Assembly: GCF_029784135.1 (NCBI RefSeq)
Contig: NC_073746.1
Coordinates: 251,972,494-252,036,493 of the forward strand
Direction: 5' to 3'
Length of the DNA: 64,000 bases
From: Toxorhynchites rutilus septentrionalis
Taxonomy: Eukaryota; Arthropoda; Insecta; Diptera; Culicidae
The notes under the pieces were generated by a model. The model was not told the origin of the DNA. It did no database searches and saw nothing but the letters and a program-made list of their open reading frames with translations. Positions within the stretch are counted from its first letter, which is position 1; each line of letters opens with the position of its first letter. Below, piece by piece: positions 23,758 to 36,226 of the stretch. Made by a program: the position numbers and the translations under genes.

Positions 23758-25069
23758 ATTGACTTTTTAACATCAGCTGGTCTAATTCAATGGTTGCTCT
23801 GTCTCCCAAAATGGATGGAACCTTGATTCTCGCGATAATATGTTTAGCAGTCTTGAATCACTATCGAAGCATTTTTCCTATCATTTGCACTTCTTACTAT
23901 GTACGGTGGATCATGAACGTTTTTCCCACTCCAGTATTAGAAGATTTTTCTAACAAATTTACGTTTTTGTGATGATCTTTACGGGAGAGAAAGTTTATGA
24001 TTATCGAAAAATAATACTCTATTCTTTTGACAGTCGACTATACAGACAATTGGACTCCTAAATCACATCGAAAGATATTAGGTCGAAAACAACAGACGAT
24101 CGAAAGGTGTGTACCAAGGCGCCTAGAAGTATATACTAAGGTGGGCCAACTTGCTAAAACCACTCTTCAGCCATCTTGGAAGTCTACTGTGTTTTGTTTG
24201 TAAACAAAACACAATACGCTATTGCCAAAGCTCGCTCGTGATCAGTCTGTCTCTTTCACGCTACAAGCAAATAATTCCCCTTCTACTTTCTTCCGTACTG
24301 TTTTCATATACCGCTCCCCTAACCAACTTAGTGACGAAACGGCCTCACCTAGTACCATAGACCCGTCTTGGGTGTGTACAAGGCGTGTACTATAGGTGGA
24401 CCGCAATGTCAAAATTGCTGTTCGGCCATTGCTCGTGAAAAAACAAATTTGTTTACAAAACAAATCGTATCTTTTGGTGACAAATGCATTCGTGGGAAAA
24501 TAAGCTACTCGCGCTTTACTGTCGAATCATAACAGTGCAGAGAATGTTTTCAGTATATCTTTTCGCTTCTAGCTGCGCAATCAATACCTTTTTTTCCAAG
24601 CAAAATGTACTTCTGTTTGGCTCCCATCGGCGGGGAAAAGAGTACTGTCAGCTTATGGCGATGGTGACGAGAAATAACGCTGATTGTGGCTCCACTGACT
24701 TCGCTCAGGGAGGAGGAGAATGCTGTACATATACCGGGAAGAAGATTACCAGATCCAGAAGATCCGGAAAGGGCCGTTACACGTAATTGGCTAAATCAAA
24801 AGGAGGGTGTGCACTCTTCTTCACGAATATATATTTGCTTATTTTTCCTTCAGTTTTTTTCCTCAGCGAGTTTATATGAAACCATAACCACACACCCAAA
24901 CAAAAAGTAAATAATTCTGAAAGTTACGTCTCGCTACTCGTCTCATGTCATGTCCTGAAAGTGTCAAGAACGAAACACCTATCGTTCAGCATCTTGGGTG
25001 TGTATACATGGGGGATGCCAGACGTGAAGTCATGGCATTTTGAACATTTTAAATTAAGAAATGAGTGTA
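23758..25069. other. Intergenic with an unclassified repeat
   Basis: Contains the 5' flank of the DCAF12-like gene. Related segments at 24135-24200 and 24393-24475 share a TATA.TA.GGTGG.CC pattern, TTC.GCCAT and a TTTGTTTACAAAACA-type stretch. Near-palindromic TGTTTTGTTTGTAAACAAAA lies at 24190-24211. No transposase or gene found. Confidence 0.35.
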
Positions 25070-26268
25070 CAGTGATTTGCCTCTAATTGGACATCTAGTT
25101 AATTGGACAGATTTGTAATGCGACACGAATAATTGGACATTTGATCCTTTAATTGGGCGTTTTTGAAAACATGATAATATCGAGCATGTTGTATGGTTAT
25201 GTAAAAAATGCAATTAATTAATTTAATTGGCTGCTGATTTAGAAGTTCGAAAGGGTATATACACGCTATCAGATTATGCTAGCTTGGGTAGTCGCGATCT
25301 TAATATTATGTTCCACATATATGTCTTCCTCAGAAGCCCGCTTCGCTTCCTCGAATGCACTTGCCCATCCTATACATAAGCAGAACTTAGCACCCAATGA
25401 GATAAGTTCACTGCAGCAGCTACACGAACTTCTTAAGAGAGCACTCATGTCCGTAGGATACTTGATACATAGCACTTGGCTGTGAAGTTGCTACAACCCT
25501 CTGCTAACAATGTTCCGGCAACGTGGCAACGAAGGAGAAAATGCTATTTTTATCTATAATATATTTCTGAAATAATAGATTTATTTTACTTTGGTTTATA
25601 TTTATGTAGATCTTAACTATTTATACTTGTGTCCAAAAATGATAAATGGTAACCCCTTGCCTTCTTCTGCATAATTGAATAAACAGATGACTCTAGCGGT
25701 ACATTTTGGAACAGAATGTGGCTCAGGATTCTACCACATTATCTCATCTAAACCCTTTCAAGGATATACATTCACACAGGAAACGGTTTTTTCAGGGCTT
25801 CCATTTGATGTATCAATAGAGAAAAAAATACACATTTTGAACAATGAAAAAACTCAAAACTCAAAAATATCAATTCAAATGCAATTACTACACACAATCA
25901 CAGTCCTATGTTAAGGTTCCGTCCGTGCCCCTAAGTCCAGAGCCATCAACTTTTTCTTCCTTTTCCGTGCTGTGTACAGTAGAGCTCTGAATTGATCGTT
26001 ATGACATGTGGTACAGTAAGTTACATTTAATTCCACATGGCGAGACACCACTCAGTGTCGCAATGCAGGCGATTTTGACCTGTAATTGGACATTCGTGAT
26101 GACAGGGGTACAGTGTCGCATCTGATGGCGACTTTCAATTTGGTCCAGAATTTGGATCCCCATCTCGATTTTTACAATAATATCCAATCTCTAAAAGATG
26201 TCCAATTAAACGTGTTGAATCACAGGTCTGTCGAATTAGCTAGATGTCGAATTAAATGTAATTTATTG
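25070..26268. mobile_element. TA-flanked TIR element, 1.2 kb, no transposase
   Basis: TA flanks both ends (25068-25069 and 26269-26270). Imperfect terminal inverted repeats extend about 75 bp with repeated AATTGGACA/AATTCGACA motifs. The left end begins CAGTGATTTGCC. A third related end lies inside near 26012. This fits a non-autonomous Tc1/mariner-type element. Confidence 0.65.
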
Positions 26269-26277
26269 TAGCTCCTC

Positions 26278-26503
26278 GTGCTCCCGTGGCCGAATGGTTA
26301 GTGTCCCACATCATCATGCCGGGGGTTCGGGTTCGATTCCCGTTCTGATCGGGGAATTTTTCGTCAAAGAAATTCACATTTAATACATTTAAGGCGTATT
26401 ATCCGGCATAGGAATCTCAACTAAGTACTACTAATAAAAATGACGCTAGTAATACCTACGTTGAGAAGGCAAAAGTTCCACTGGGAACGTGCCATCCAAG
26501 AAG
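26278..26503 (+). mobile_element. SINE family A copy
   Basis: Head GTGCTCCCGTGGCCGAATGG and box B GGGTTCGATTCC are followed by the body to CCATCCAAGAAGA. It lies next to the TA element. A target duplication was not resolved. Confidence 0.85.
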
Positions 26504-26937
26504 ACGATTTCCTCACAACCCTACCAGACACACAGCCTCATGTTTGGCGTCAATCCAGACTTTGAATTTGTTCGTGGTGATTCACCGCGCTTACTTCATT
26601 AATTTTTGCTAAATTGCCTATCGCCTGTGATGATTTTCTCTAGAAATGGACCAGGTTCTTTGAGTCCTATGAGTGATTCGCCGATAGGAATTGGGATAAT
26701 CAAGTTCCTTTGTGTTAATTCATGCATTGCTCATCTTCTTATAGCATCACAGACCCGTGGGCTAGATTAGCATGAAACGCTGCTTGAATTCTTCAAATTT
26801 TGGATCGCAGGTTCTGCTCAGTGAAATGAGGCGAAATCGGTTCAGTGTCCTCTCCAAGTAACCAAATGCATCATAAGTGTCCTTCTAGAAATATCGGATG
26901 CTAGTGATTTTATTATTTTTTTTTTCAGTCTATATAT
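26504..26937. other. Intergenic, nothing recognised
   Basis: No repeat copy or coding fragment recognised. Confidence 0.4.
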
Positions 26938-28030
26938 ACAGGGTGGCCATTCCATGAGCTTAATGCGGATCGAAAGAATGCTTGTATATTAGTCAATTTC
27001 TTTTGTATCGTTATCCTACTAGAAGACGAAATTATCTTCCAGTCCCATAGGCTCTTCAAAGTTTTCGCATAGAATGTCGGTCATACTAATTTTGGCCAAA
27101 GCTCCCACACCAAATCATGAGATACAGTCCCAAATCATAATATTTCCACTTTCGTGTTTCATGGTTGGTAAGAGATGTCTATCCTTGAGTCCATTATCGC
27201 TCTATCTCCAAACTCTTAGTCGCCGTTTATTATTGAACAACTCGAACTTTGACTCATCCGATCTAAAGACACGCTTCTAGAACTCCAGCGACTTTGATAT
27301 GATTCTTTTCGAAGAGTAGTCCATTTTTTGTTATCATTGTTGATCATCGGTCGCTTCCTAGCAAAATAGCCTTCAAATCACGTTCTGCTATGCGTCATCG
27401 AAAGGTCGATCAAACAATACAAAATTCAGCATTTCTTCGATCGCATGAATGGGCGTGAGTGGATCTGTTTGATCTTAAGAAGGTTTTCCGTTCGTGTATC
27501 ACTTTTACCTTTTTGATTCTCTTCCTAGTGATGTCTAAATTTTTCATTTATTCGATTATCGATTAATCGTTGGGGCATTTTTCAATATTCGATTCATTCA
27601 AATAATTGTCTTTCAATATTCGATTAATCGAGCGAATATTTTTTTCTTGTAAGAATCACGTATTATGTTATCATTCTGGTCGCGTGGCCTATCAGGTTGT
27701 CGATGTTCAATAATTGGATGCAAAAATTTTTGGATGAAATTATATAGTCTAATTCTTAACCTAAAAATACATTAACCATGAGAAAAATGCCTTCTTTTAT
27801 TAATCGCGATTACAGTGACAATTATTCGATGTATTCATATTTTGATTTTAAATTATTCGATACAAAATTACTCGATTATAATTTTAGATATTCGATTACT
27901 TGAATTAATCGAACGATTAACCGACGTCTCTATCTCTTCCTGGCAACCCTTTCAGGCTGATGTTTCAGAAAAATATTCCGAACTGCTCAACGACTTACCC
28001 CATGTTGGCATGAAAGATGCAACCAAAATT
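26938..28030 (-). pseudogene. Tc1-like transposase relic, split by a hAT MITE
   Basis: Minus strand: RSDESKFELFNNKRRLRVWR (about 27270-27210) and TMKHESGNIMIWDCIS (about 27165-27118) match the DDE core of Tc1 transposases (SDESKFELF, MVWGCFS). Upstream, GRVARKRIKKVK (near 27950, on both sides of the MITE) resembles the basic linker after the helix-turn-helix. An ACAGGGTGGCCATT end lies at 26938. Several stops and frameshifts. The split by the MITE at 27526-27932 shows the relic is older than the MITE. Confidence 0.65.
27526..27932. mobile_element. hAT-type MITE, 407 bp, perfect 8-bp duplication
   Basis: Ends TAGTGATGTC and GACGTCTCTA are inverted with two mismatches in ten. The duplication TCTCTTCC is at 27518-27525 and 27933-27940. 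The interior repeats ATTCGATTAATCG-type motifs many times near both ends, probably subterminal binding sites. No coding. Confidence 0.85.
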
Positions 28031-28105
28031 AAAACAAAAGCCGAGACACAAGCACAGACAAAAACCCAACGAACAGTCTGTCTCCGTCAATTCTCATTAT
28101 AGATA

Positions 28106-28180
28106 TGATAAACATGTGATTTGTACACGATTGAAATTCGGCTCTGTTACAGCTAAAATGCTAATGAGCCTAAAAAATAA
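28106..28180 (+). mobile_element. Fragment of SINE family B, 3' end
   Basis: GTTACAGCTAAAATGCTAAT followed by GAGCCTAA matches the 3' ends at 36760-36835 and, inverted, at 32480-32545. Confidence 0.6.
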
Positions 28181-29063
28181 ACAAAAGGGATAAAAAAACC
28201 ACCATATTTTGTTTACAAATACAAATATACTCTGCCTACTACTCCACCGAGATGAAGAATAGAAGGTGGGAAGATTCACGGGTTTTAGTTGTGTTGAACT
28301 TTGATTGTGTTAGTGGCCAGGAAGATAGGAAGTTCACATACCAGGTATACCAGTCAGTTACTCAAATGGTACAAAATCGAATGTGTCAACGAATAACGTT
28401 GGAGGAGGATGTACAGAAGCTAATTAGAGATTTCCAAATAATATTTTTCGAATTCTGAACAAAAAATAACAGAACATATCATAAAATGTTATAAAATGTT
28501 TAATTTTTCTTTGATTTCAGAAATAGTATTGTAATGTTTACTATATTTGGATTCTAGAGCAACTTCATGGAAGTTTGACTTTTGTCAGCAATTGGAATTA
28601 CTTTTTTCACAATTAGGTTGCTGAAAACTTCAGTCGTCTAAAACTAAGGCCCACGGGGAACTTTTCGTCTCAATCTAAGTCATACGGAGTCAATTAAACT
28701 TATTTTTCAAGTTGATTTTACATGAAAAAAAAAATTGCAACCTTTTTTTACCATGCACTTTCAAATGTTTATCCGTAAAAGGAACAAAAGATTGTGCGAC
28801 TCTGATTTTGTTCGTTTACGTTTTTGGTCGACGTAACGAGAAGTAAAATTGAATTAAAATTAAGTTTGGAACACTTCAAAAATACTGAAATTTCAATTTC
28901 TGTTAAAATGTCGGGCTCTTATGATTTTGAACGCTTGCATTGATTTAGGAAAAAAACTAGTTCGTTCATTTCATTTGCTTACTGTTACTTTTAATAACAA
29001 CACTTTTCCTATGTATTGGGCTGATAAGATTGATATTGATAAGAAAAGTAACATACATAAACA

Positions 29064-29085
29064 AAATCTGTGACGTCACAGATTT
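29064..29085. promoter_or_regulatory. Perfect 22-bp palindrome centred on TGACGTCA
   Basis: The core CTGTGACGTCACAG contains the consensus cAMP-response element (CREB/ATF site), extended symmetrically by AAAT and ATTT. It lies 203 bp before the SLX1 start codon, a plausible promoter position. Function is inferred from the motif only. Confidence 0.5.
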
Positions 29086-29287
29086 AAAAATCCTCCCACC
29101 TTCCATTTTCCACTCGCTGCTCCACCTCATATGTATCAATGTCCGTCAACGCAGATAATTTCGCGGAACCTTACAAATCCCGTTGTGTATATTTTGCTCG
29201 GAGCTTTTCTTTTTTACCTTGCGAACATTTGAATTTTTCATTTTAACTGCATGTTGTTGCTCGTTGTAAACATTAAATTATTTATTA

Positions 29288-30668
29288 ATGGAAACAGTAG
29301 AAATTGAGGATTTCTTCGGCGTTTATTTGTTAGTTAGTAAAAGTCAAAACCCGAAGTTCGCTGATCGAACATATATCGGTTATACGGTAGACCCTAACCG
29401 TCGTATCAAACAACACAATAGTGGCCAGGATGGAGGTGGAGCAAAGCGGACATCAAATCGAGGGCCATGGTATGTTATTTGTCGAATTCCAGCTACAGGC
29501 ACTTGACTATTCGTCTTCAATTTTAAAGTAATTGGACATATTGAACTGTATCAATTGTTTGTATGAAGCACCATTGCATTCGCGCCCTATCATTAAATCA
29601 TACTTGAGATACTGAGCACGTGTTGAATTTTGACTCCTGCTTAACTTCGCCTTTCCTGCTTGATGAGAGCAGAAACAAGAGATGAAATTGACATAACGTG
29701 TTTCATAATGTAACACAATTTCAGGATTATGGTAATGATAATACATGGATTTCCAAACAACATTAGCGCTCTCAGGGTGAGTGAACAAGAATTAGTATGA
29801 CAAAAGTTTACGTTCAAAACAAATTTACGAATCTGCAATCATCGTTAGTTTGAATGGGCCTGGCAGCAACCGAAGGTGTCAAGACGCCTGAAGCAGATTC
29901 CAGAGCTACAGAAAAAGCAACGTAAGGAAAGTAGTCTTGATTATAACTTTCGTATTCTAACCGAGATGTTGCGAATTGGTCCATGGAATCGTCTACCGCT
30001 CACTGTTCGCTGGTTGGTGGATGAATATCACCGCGAGTTTGTGGTAGGTTTTTACGTGGAGTATTTTTGAATTTCATCGGCATTTTTTGTTTTTGCAGGT
30101 CGGGAAAGCACCCCCGATGCATATGCCAATTTGCTTTGGGCGTGTGAAAAAGGTACCAAAAAAGAAAACAACTTGTAAAAGCAAACAGAAAATTAAAACT
30201 TCCCAAACAAATTCTATAAATGGGAAAACGAAGGAAAATATCGATTACGATTGTGACCTAGACGAGTATGATCTATTAGTTGAGGGGACAGACGCTGGTA
30301 GAGAAGGTGTAGCGCTTATTTCACGCCAGGATGAAAGCGATGACAAGTTGCTGGAAGACAACGATGAATCATTGACTGATTGTGTGATATGCAGTAAGAC
30401 GATTTGTGTCGATAACAATGCAAAGTCGTTACATCTACGGTGTTTGCAACCGCGCTGTAAATTGATCTGTCACATTGAATGCTTGTCAGAGCGGTGTCTA
30501 GAACCGGGGCAATACGTTCCCATTGAAGGGGACTGTCCCATTTGCGACTGTCATTTCTTGTGGGGTAATTTAATCCGAAAGGCCAATGGTTGCAGTGATT
30601 TGATAGAGGATTTGAATAATACGAATGCTTTTGTCGTGGAGTATTTATCAGAAAGCGATGGAGAATAG
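29288..30668 (+). CDS. SLX1: Structure-specific endonuclease subunit SLX1, four exons
   Basis: Catalytic subunit of the SLX1-SLX4 nuclease, which cuts Holliday junctions, flaps and other branched DNA in the nucleus. Exons: 29288-29469, 29725-29776, 29849-30043, 30099-30668; GT-AG introns of 255, 72 and 55 bp; 332 residues. The GIY-YIG domain shows GVY (11-13), TYIGYT (28-33) with Arg38/Arg39 and His43, and Glu80 in FEWAWQ, the expected metal-binding residue. The C-terminal zinc region has CVIC at 238 and CPIC near 290, matching the atypical RING of SLX1. Lysine-rich and acidic linkers lie between. An ATTAAA at 30705-30710 could be the poly(A) signal. The start is the first ATG before the domain. 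No defects seen. Confidence 0.93.
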
Positions 30669-30710
30669 TATTTCAGGATCAACAAACAGCGGAGGCTCAA
30701 TTTGATTAAA

Positions 30711-32459
30711 CTATTTGTATTTTGTGGAATGGAATATATATATATGTATATACTTCTTAAAGTCAAACTTGCATCGCTGATTGCCAAACATGACTGCTAT
30801 TTTTTATCAACTCTGGGGAAAGTGCAAAAGAGGAAAAAATCAGTCCAATCTCTATTTTCGGCATATAATGATAATGCACAACGATATGCACTCCAATCTA
30901 ACAATGCATGAAACATTCTAATGACAGGTGGGCTATAATTTCTGCTGCAACGGTGCGAGATGTGTGGTGGAAATGGAGATTCACGATACGAATGTTTGAA
31001 TAGAAAGGAAAAAAATGCCTATTAATCCACTGACAAGAAACTGTTTCTCACGAATCGATACTGAGATATTTTGTTTAATTTTTTAATTAATTGAGATGTC
31101 TTTTTCGTCTTTTCGATAAATATCTGTCTTTGAGAGAACTTTCAAAACAAAGAAGTCAAAGAGAATGCTAAGGTTCCCAAATAGGTTGACCAAACATGCA
31201 GTTTTGAACGAAACCGTACAGTTTTTTCAACCATTTTCAATTTGTAGTGTTGTACTGTGTGATTTATTTTAGAACCTATTGTTTAGAGGTGAATGAACTG
31301 CAAATTTTAAAACCTCTTAAAAACAAAATACGAAACGAACGAAAACCGATGCCTCAAACTAACTCAAACTTTTTATCAGAAACCAATTAGTGATCTTTCA
31401 AACATTTATAGGCCTTGTTGAAAGATGTGATTTTGTTGATAAATCACTATGAAAGAGAAGTATTGTTGACTAGTTATTTGCAAAGTGTTCTTAAAATTCT
31501 AGATGTATCCAGTGATCTGTAGGAGGCTAAATATCTTGAAACTTTGGAAGAGTTTTACGATGCTTGTTGGTGTACATTGAATAATGGAAATCTAGTCTAG
31601 AACAAGCACACCAGTATAAATGGAATATACTAAAGTCCACATCTAAGAATGTTTGATTGTTTGATTTCATAAATCCCTTGCGAACCGTTATTGTACCGAA
31701 AAAGGAATACCAATGAAAAAAATAGCTACAGCGGATGAAAAAGATGAACTTAAATCGGAATGCAACTCGCAGAAGACATATAGGGAGCAAACATTTGCCA
31801 AACGTAGCAAAATTCAGACAAAGAATAGAAGTCACTAACGTGCTGGAATCAATTTTCTGTGAAAAATTCTTCAAGAATTGCTGGTTCGGTAAGCAATTTG
31901 TCAATGTGACATGAAATCATTTCTTTTTCACTCTCTGGAATATGAATGGCGTGATTTACCAGAAAGAAAGTCTCCAAAAGCGTGTGTTACTCATCCGGAA
32001 GAACACAGGCTTGTTTTGGCATCATGCCACTACGAACGTTCGACCTGGTGGTACCGCTCGGATAGTATCGGCAAGGAAGCTGATGAGCACGAGCAGTTCA
32101 AAAAAGGACTAGATAAATGCGAGCAGAAACATCGATGAATTTGTAAGAATCTTAGTACCTAATAAGAGACATAAAGAAGCAGGTACGATCATTGGCATAA
32201 TATCCTATTCCAGTACACGAGTTACATTGAAATGTGACTTTTTCTCGGTATGATCTGTGATGTCAGATGTGGAGACATGTTTTTATTTTGAGAAAAACAT
32301 TTTATTGTATAGCTATAAACTTCGAAATATCTACGAACATTGTTTTATCGAAAATTTCTTAGATATTAGTAATGAATTATTCTTTTTTTGTTCAATATGG
32401 ATAAGAAGACATTTTTCGTGTCGTGTTAATATATTTGAAACAACCCCTGGAATTCCTGG
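30711..32459. other. Intergenic, mostly unrecognised
   Basis: Apart from the AGAGGTGAATGAACTGCAAA copy at 31286-31325 (a relative of the ultrashort retroposon without clear duplication), no feature was recognised. Small frames at 31527-31904 and 31911-32138 have no known domain. Confidence 0.4.
31286..31330 (+). repeat. Relative of the ultrashort retroposon
   Basis: TAGAGGTGAATGAACTGCAA then a TTTAAAACCTCTTAAAA segment. Target duplication not seen. Weaker relatives occur near 6895 and 62547. Confidence 0.6.
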
Positions 32460-32699
32460 TTATGAAGTTTTTCTCATCCCATTTATTTATTTATTAGGCT
32501 CATTAGCATTTTAGCTGTAACAAAGCCGGGTTTTAATCGTGTACATGTACATATGTTTAATGTTTCTATAAATTGTAAATTACACAGCAGCCATTTAGGC
32601 GTTCCATTACATTATGGAAAATTACACAGTTTTTTAGGTGTAAGGGTATTCTTTCTGCTCCATTGTTCAGCAGACCGGGCAGCGGAGACAGTTGATATT

Positions 32700-32758
32700 C
32701 TTCTTCTTCTTTTTGGCTTTAAGAGGGTTTCAACTTTTCAGTTCATTCGCCTCTAGGC
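32700..32758 (-). mobile_element. Ultrashort retroposon, 59 bp, with 12-bp target duplication
   Basis: Minus strand begins CTAGAGGCGAATGAACTG and ends in (AAG)n. It is flanked by ACAGTTGATATT at 32688-32699 and 32759-32770. It starts within a base or two of the same position as the copy at 20901. Confidence 0.85.
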
Positions 32759-32790
32759 ACAGTTGATATTGATCATCGTTGGGTTGTTAA

Positions 32791-34062
32791 CCCTCCTGTA
32801 CTCGAGTGCAAAATCATAACACGTATACTCGCGCACGGTGTCACAGACCGAAAATTGAATTTCTCTGTAATGTTGTCATTGTGTATATTTTAGGTTTATT
32901 GGCATTTATTTGAAGAAAAGGGCATGATTGAATGAAAAAAATCCGAAAAATATGTTTTCTTCGACTTTATTATGTTTTAATAGCCATCTAATTCAGCCTC
33001 CTCAAAATAGAGTAATTTTTGATACTCCAACACAAATAACGAATTTCGAATTTTTCAGTGTTATTATTTAAAAAAAAAGTAACTGAATATAATTCATGGA
33101 AGTATAAAGAGCTATAAAATAACATAAAAACGTATCAATCGATTATGGTTTCATTGGAGTAAGAATCAGAACATAGCATAAATGCATGCTCGAAACAAAC
33201 ATATTTTCTACATTCAATGCAGTTGTTGCGTGTTTTTTGGATCTTTTATTGAAGAGAAGAATGTATAACGACCTTCTAGATAATTACCATACGATAAAGG
33301 TTCTGGAATATAAAGTTTGCATATTTCTAATATTCTTTGTCTCTGTTTTCTTGGTAAACTAACAATGAATGCCTTTTTTAGATGGGGCATAAAAAGATGA
33401 TATAAAAGGATTTTTAGTAACTTCCTTTTCTTTTTCTTGTTTTTATGTCGATATTATCCATTATAAAAAAATATCCCCGAAACTGTAACTGTTAAAAATT
33501 ACCATAAGCTACCGAGTAGTTTATAGTTTACTGTTTACAATTCTTCCACAAGTGAAATTCATTCACAAGTGTGTATATGTATGAACATTATATTTAGCAA
33601 ATAACTATACGAAAGTCAAACATTTATATTTTGCTTTTGAACGTATGAATCTAACGATGAATATATCGACGAATAGTTAGTATATGGATCCGTTCAATTC
33701 AGTTACAAAAGGGACTGAAATCAAATAAGAATAGTCCTATAATGATATTATCCATTATATTCAATAAATATTCCACGTCATTAACATTAATTCATACATT
33801 TCATTCAACAATATTCTAGAATATGAAAAAAGGCACTTGTCCAAAAAAGTTACTCCTATACTCGCGTCGGTGTGTCAGACCGAAAGTGTTAAAAAAGTGG
33901 CACACATTCCCTTTGTACCAACACGTGCGATACGCTAAATGATGATGAACGACGAATAACGAAGCCAGAGAGAATCGCAAAGTCGTTGTGTTGATATTTT
34001 CTGAGAAATGAACGAATTATTGATTTCTCGGTCTGACAGACCAGTGCGCGAGTATAGGAGTG
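32791..34062. mobile_element. piggyBac-like non-autonomous element, 1272 bp
   Basis: TTAA flanks both ends (32787-32790 and 34063-34066). Terminal inverted repeats are CCCTCCTGTACTCG and, inverted, CACTCCTATACTCG, and the subterminal regions share a TCGCGCAC and GTCAGACCG block. No transposase frame. The intact SINE at 36412 has a single TTAA at this point, as expected for piggyBac-type insertion. Confidence 0.85.
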
Positions 34063-34260
34063 TTAATAGAACAGCAGCCCGATATTTCTTGCAGAGCAGA
34101 GCAGTTGTATGGATGAATCGATCTTTGTTCCACCGTGGATCGATTTCCATCGCTGATGATGGTTGCGTAGACGTAGTTATTCTATAACAACACAAAGATG
34201 GTCAATTGAGGGCCCTGAGTTTGAACTCACGATCGATCGCTCAGTAGGAAAACGCACTGG

Positions 34261-35606
34261 TTATGATGTTCAATGTTTACATTTGGTTGTGGTTTGCCCA
34301 TTTGAAAATCTGTAAAAAATATTAATTACTTAATTAAATTTCATTTTATAAATATTTAACTAACCTTACGTTTTCACGCTGTGCAATTGCATATCATAGG
34401 GCGCTTTGGAACGCGCAGCAGTGTAGTGAAATAGCACTATTCATGACCGACCGAAGCATGAAGATGAAACTTAGTTTGTAGACAACTTTTACATGATCTA
34501 GCAATATTTTATTCAATTTGAAGATGAATTGACAACAATAACTTATGCCAAAGTCTTGTTATATGAGTTTCGCAAAAAGCTGCAGTACAAACCATCCGCA
34601 CTATAAATTAATAAAAAGTATAGTATAAATATTATATTGATATGGTTATAATTTGATTATTTTTCTACATATCCTATAGTTACACTTAGATGCCTATTCT
34701 ATCGAATTCCTTTTAAAAACCCTATTCAATTTGAACAAGGAAAGTGTCACCAATATCTGGGTGACGGGGCGACGAAAGTGTTGATGGGTTAATATCCATT
34801 GTTCAGTTCCTGGAGAGAAACGAAAACTGCACCACAACTCTCACCTCTTTGTGATTCTGCCTTATCTAACTAGCTGAGGCCTAGTAATGAGGAGCAGGCA
34901 GTTATTTTTCAAAAGGGAAGCACTCAACAACAGTCTAATCTAGAGATGAAACGGCCGGATACCGGACAACAGAAAGAAAAAAAACATTAATTTCTCATTG
35001 ATAGTAGATGAATCACAACAATCTATAGCTTCAGAGAACATTTTTTCGCTGTGAACACTACTGCAAGGAGCTGAAAGGTAAGCAAAACTTGCCAGTTGAG
35101 GATACTGCTGTTTAATGACCATCAAATACAAGGATCGTGATTGCGATTGATTCGAAATATTTTGGATACGCCGAAACATGTAATGCTTGTTATTTCTTTC
35201 TTGATTTGTAGTGAAGTAAGTGTAACCTCTCTTAGATTAGCAATCCCTGAAGTTCTTAGTTTTTTAACCTTTAATTCAAATTTCAAATAATTGGTTGATG
35301 TTCTTTGCATATTTAACTTCAAAGCCCTTACTCTTATTCGTCCATTATTAAAATTATTTCAATATATCCACAAAAATCTCATCATTGTAGTGGAAAATCC
35401 CTATTAGAAAAAATCCATTCAAGACCCTTTGAAAAAAAAAAACCACCATTCTCTATTAGGCAGGAAGTACACTAGAAAAACTTGAAGAAATAAAAAAAAA
35501 ATCTGATTGAAAATTTTCTCTGGGATGTGTACTGTAGTTTTTGTCCCAGATTTGCCCGATGCTCCATTCCGAAGTTACAAGCCAATAAGTGGACCTGAGT
35601 ATTTAC
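34261..35606. other. Intergenic, nothing recognised
   Basis: AT-rich. Reading frames at 34940-35322 carry no recognised domain. Confidence 0.4.
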
Positions 35607-35610
35607 TTAA

Positions 35611-36180
35611 GGGGGTATTCCAGTATAGAGAAACGAATTTCTGACGTTTTTTCGAGTTCCGTAAAAATAAAACAAAGAATATTTCTACTATCCATTATAT
35701 CATCATTTGTTTATCTATCTTTTAACAATAAAACAAAAATTGAACGGAGAAAAAATATTCACAACTAGAATAATTAAGAGCTGATGAAGTGAGAAGATTT
35801 AAAAAAGTTTTACCATGGCGTACACGATTCCAGCCCTTCTGGTTGTCTGAAACAAAAAAATCGAACAGATGCTGAATCAGTAAACATGCCGCTATCGCAT
35901 GAACCTCGGACAAGTTAAAAACATCTTTTTTTGGTAAAATGGCGGCCGTTTGAAAAACAAAATGCGGTTTAAAAATAGTAAAATTTTAAAAAATATTATT
36001 TTAGAGGTTCACGATAGAGAGATGCCTGTAGATTGTATCCATATAAATTCGACATGAATCGAATCAGTAAAACTTGAAATATTGTGTACGCCAGTTTGAA
36101 AAAATAGTTTCCAGAAGAACGCCCTTGAAGTTCATTGTTATTCTCGTAAATTCGCGTTTCTAGACGCGTAAAGAATGCGC
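35611..36180 (-). mobile_element. TTAA-family element, truncated
   Basis: Begins TTAA then GGGGGTATTCCAGT and contains family blocks in reverse order compared with 60962-61694 (TTTTTCGAGTTCCGTAAAAA; GAACCTCGGACAAG; AACTGGCGTACACGATAT-type). The far end is missing. Confidence 0.7.
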
Positions 36181-36226
36181 GCAACGCATACATCAGTTGC
36201 TTACGGGAATGGATATCCTCCTTGCC

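Larger units (their letters stand above)
32460..34260 (-). mobile_element. SINE family B copy, split twice
   Basis: Read on the minus strand, the head (CTGAGCGATCGATCGTGAG then TTCAAACTCAGGG, box B-like) runs from 34256 to 34067. It is interrupted by the piggyBac-like element at TTAA and resumes at 32786. An ultrashort retroposon interrupts it again at 32700-32758, and it ends near 32465. The intact copy at 36412-36835 has the same order. Confidence 0.75.

Noticed and set aside
26281..26345. tRNA gene at the SINE heads (also 3080, 41660, 46945)
   Set aside because: Box A and B are present, but the copies continue into a shared SINE body with AAG tails and target duplications. No complete cloverleaf gene was convincing.
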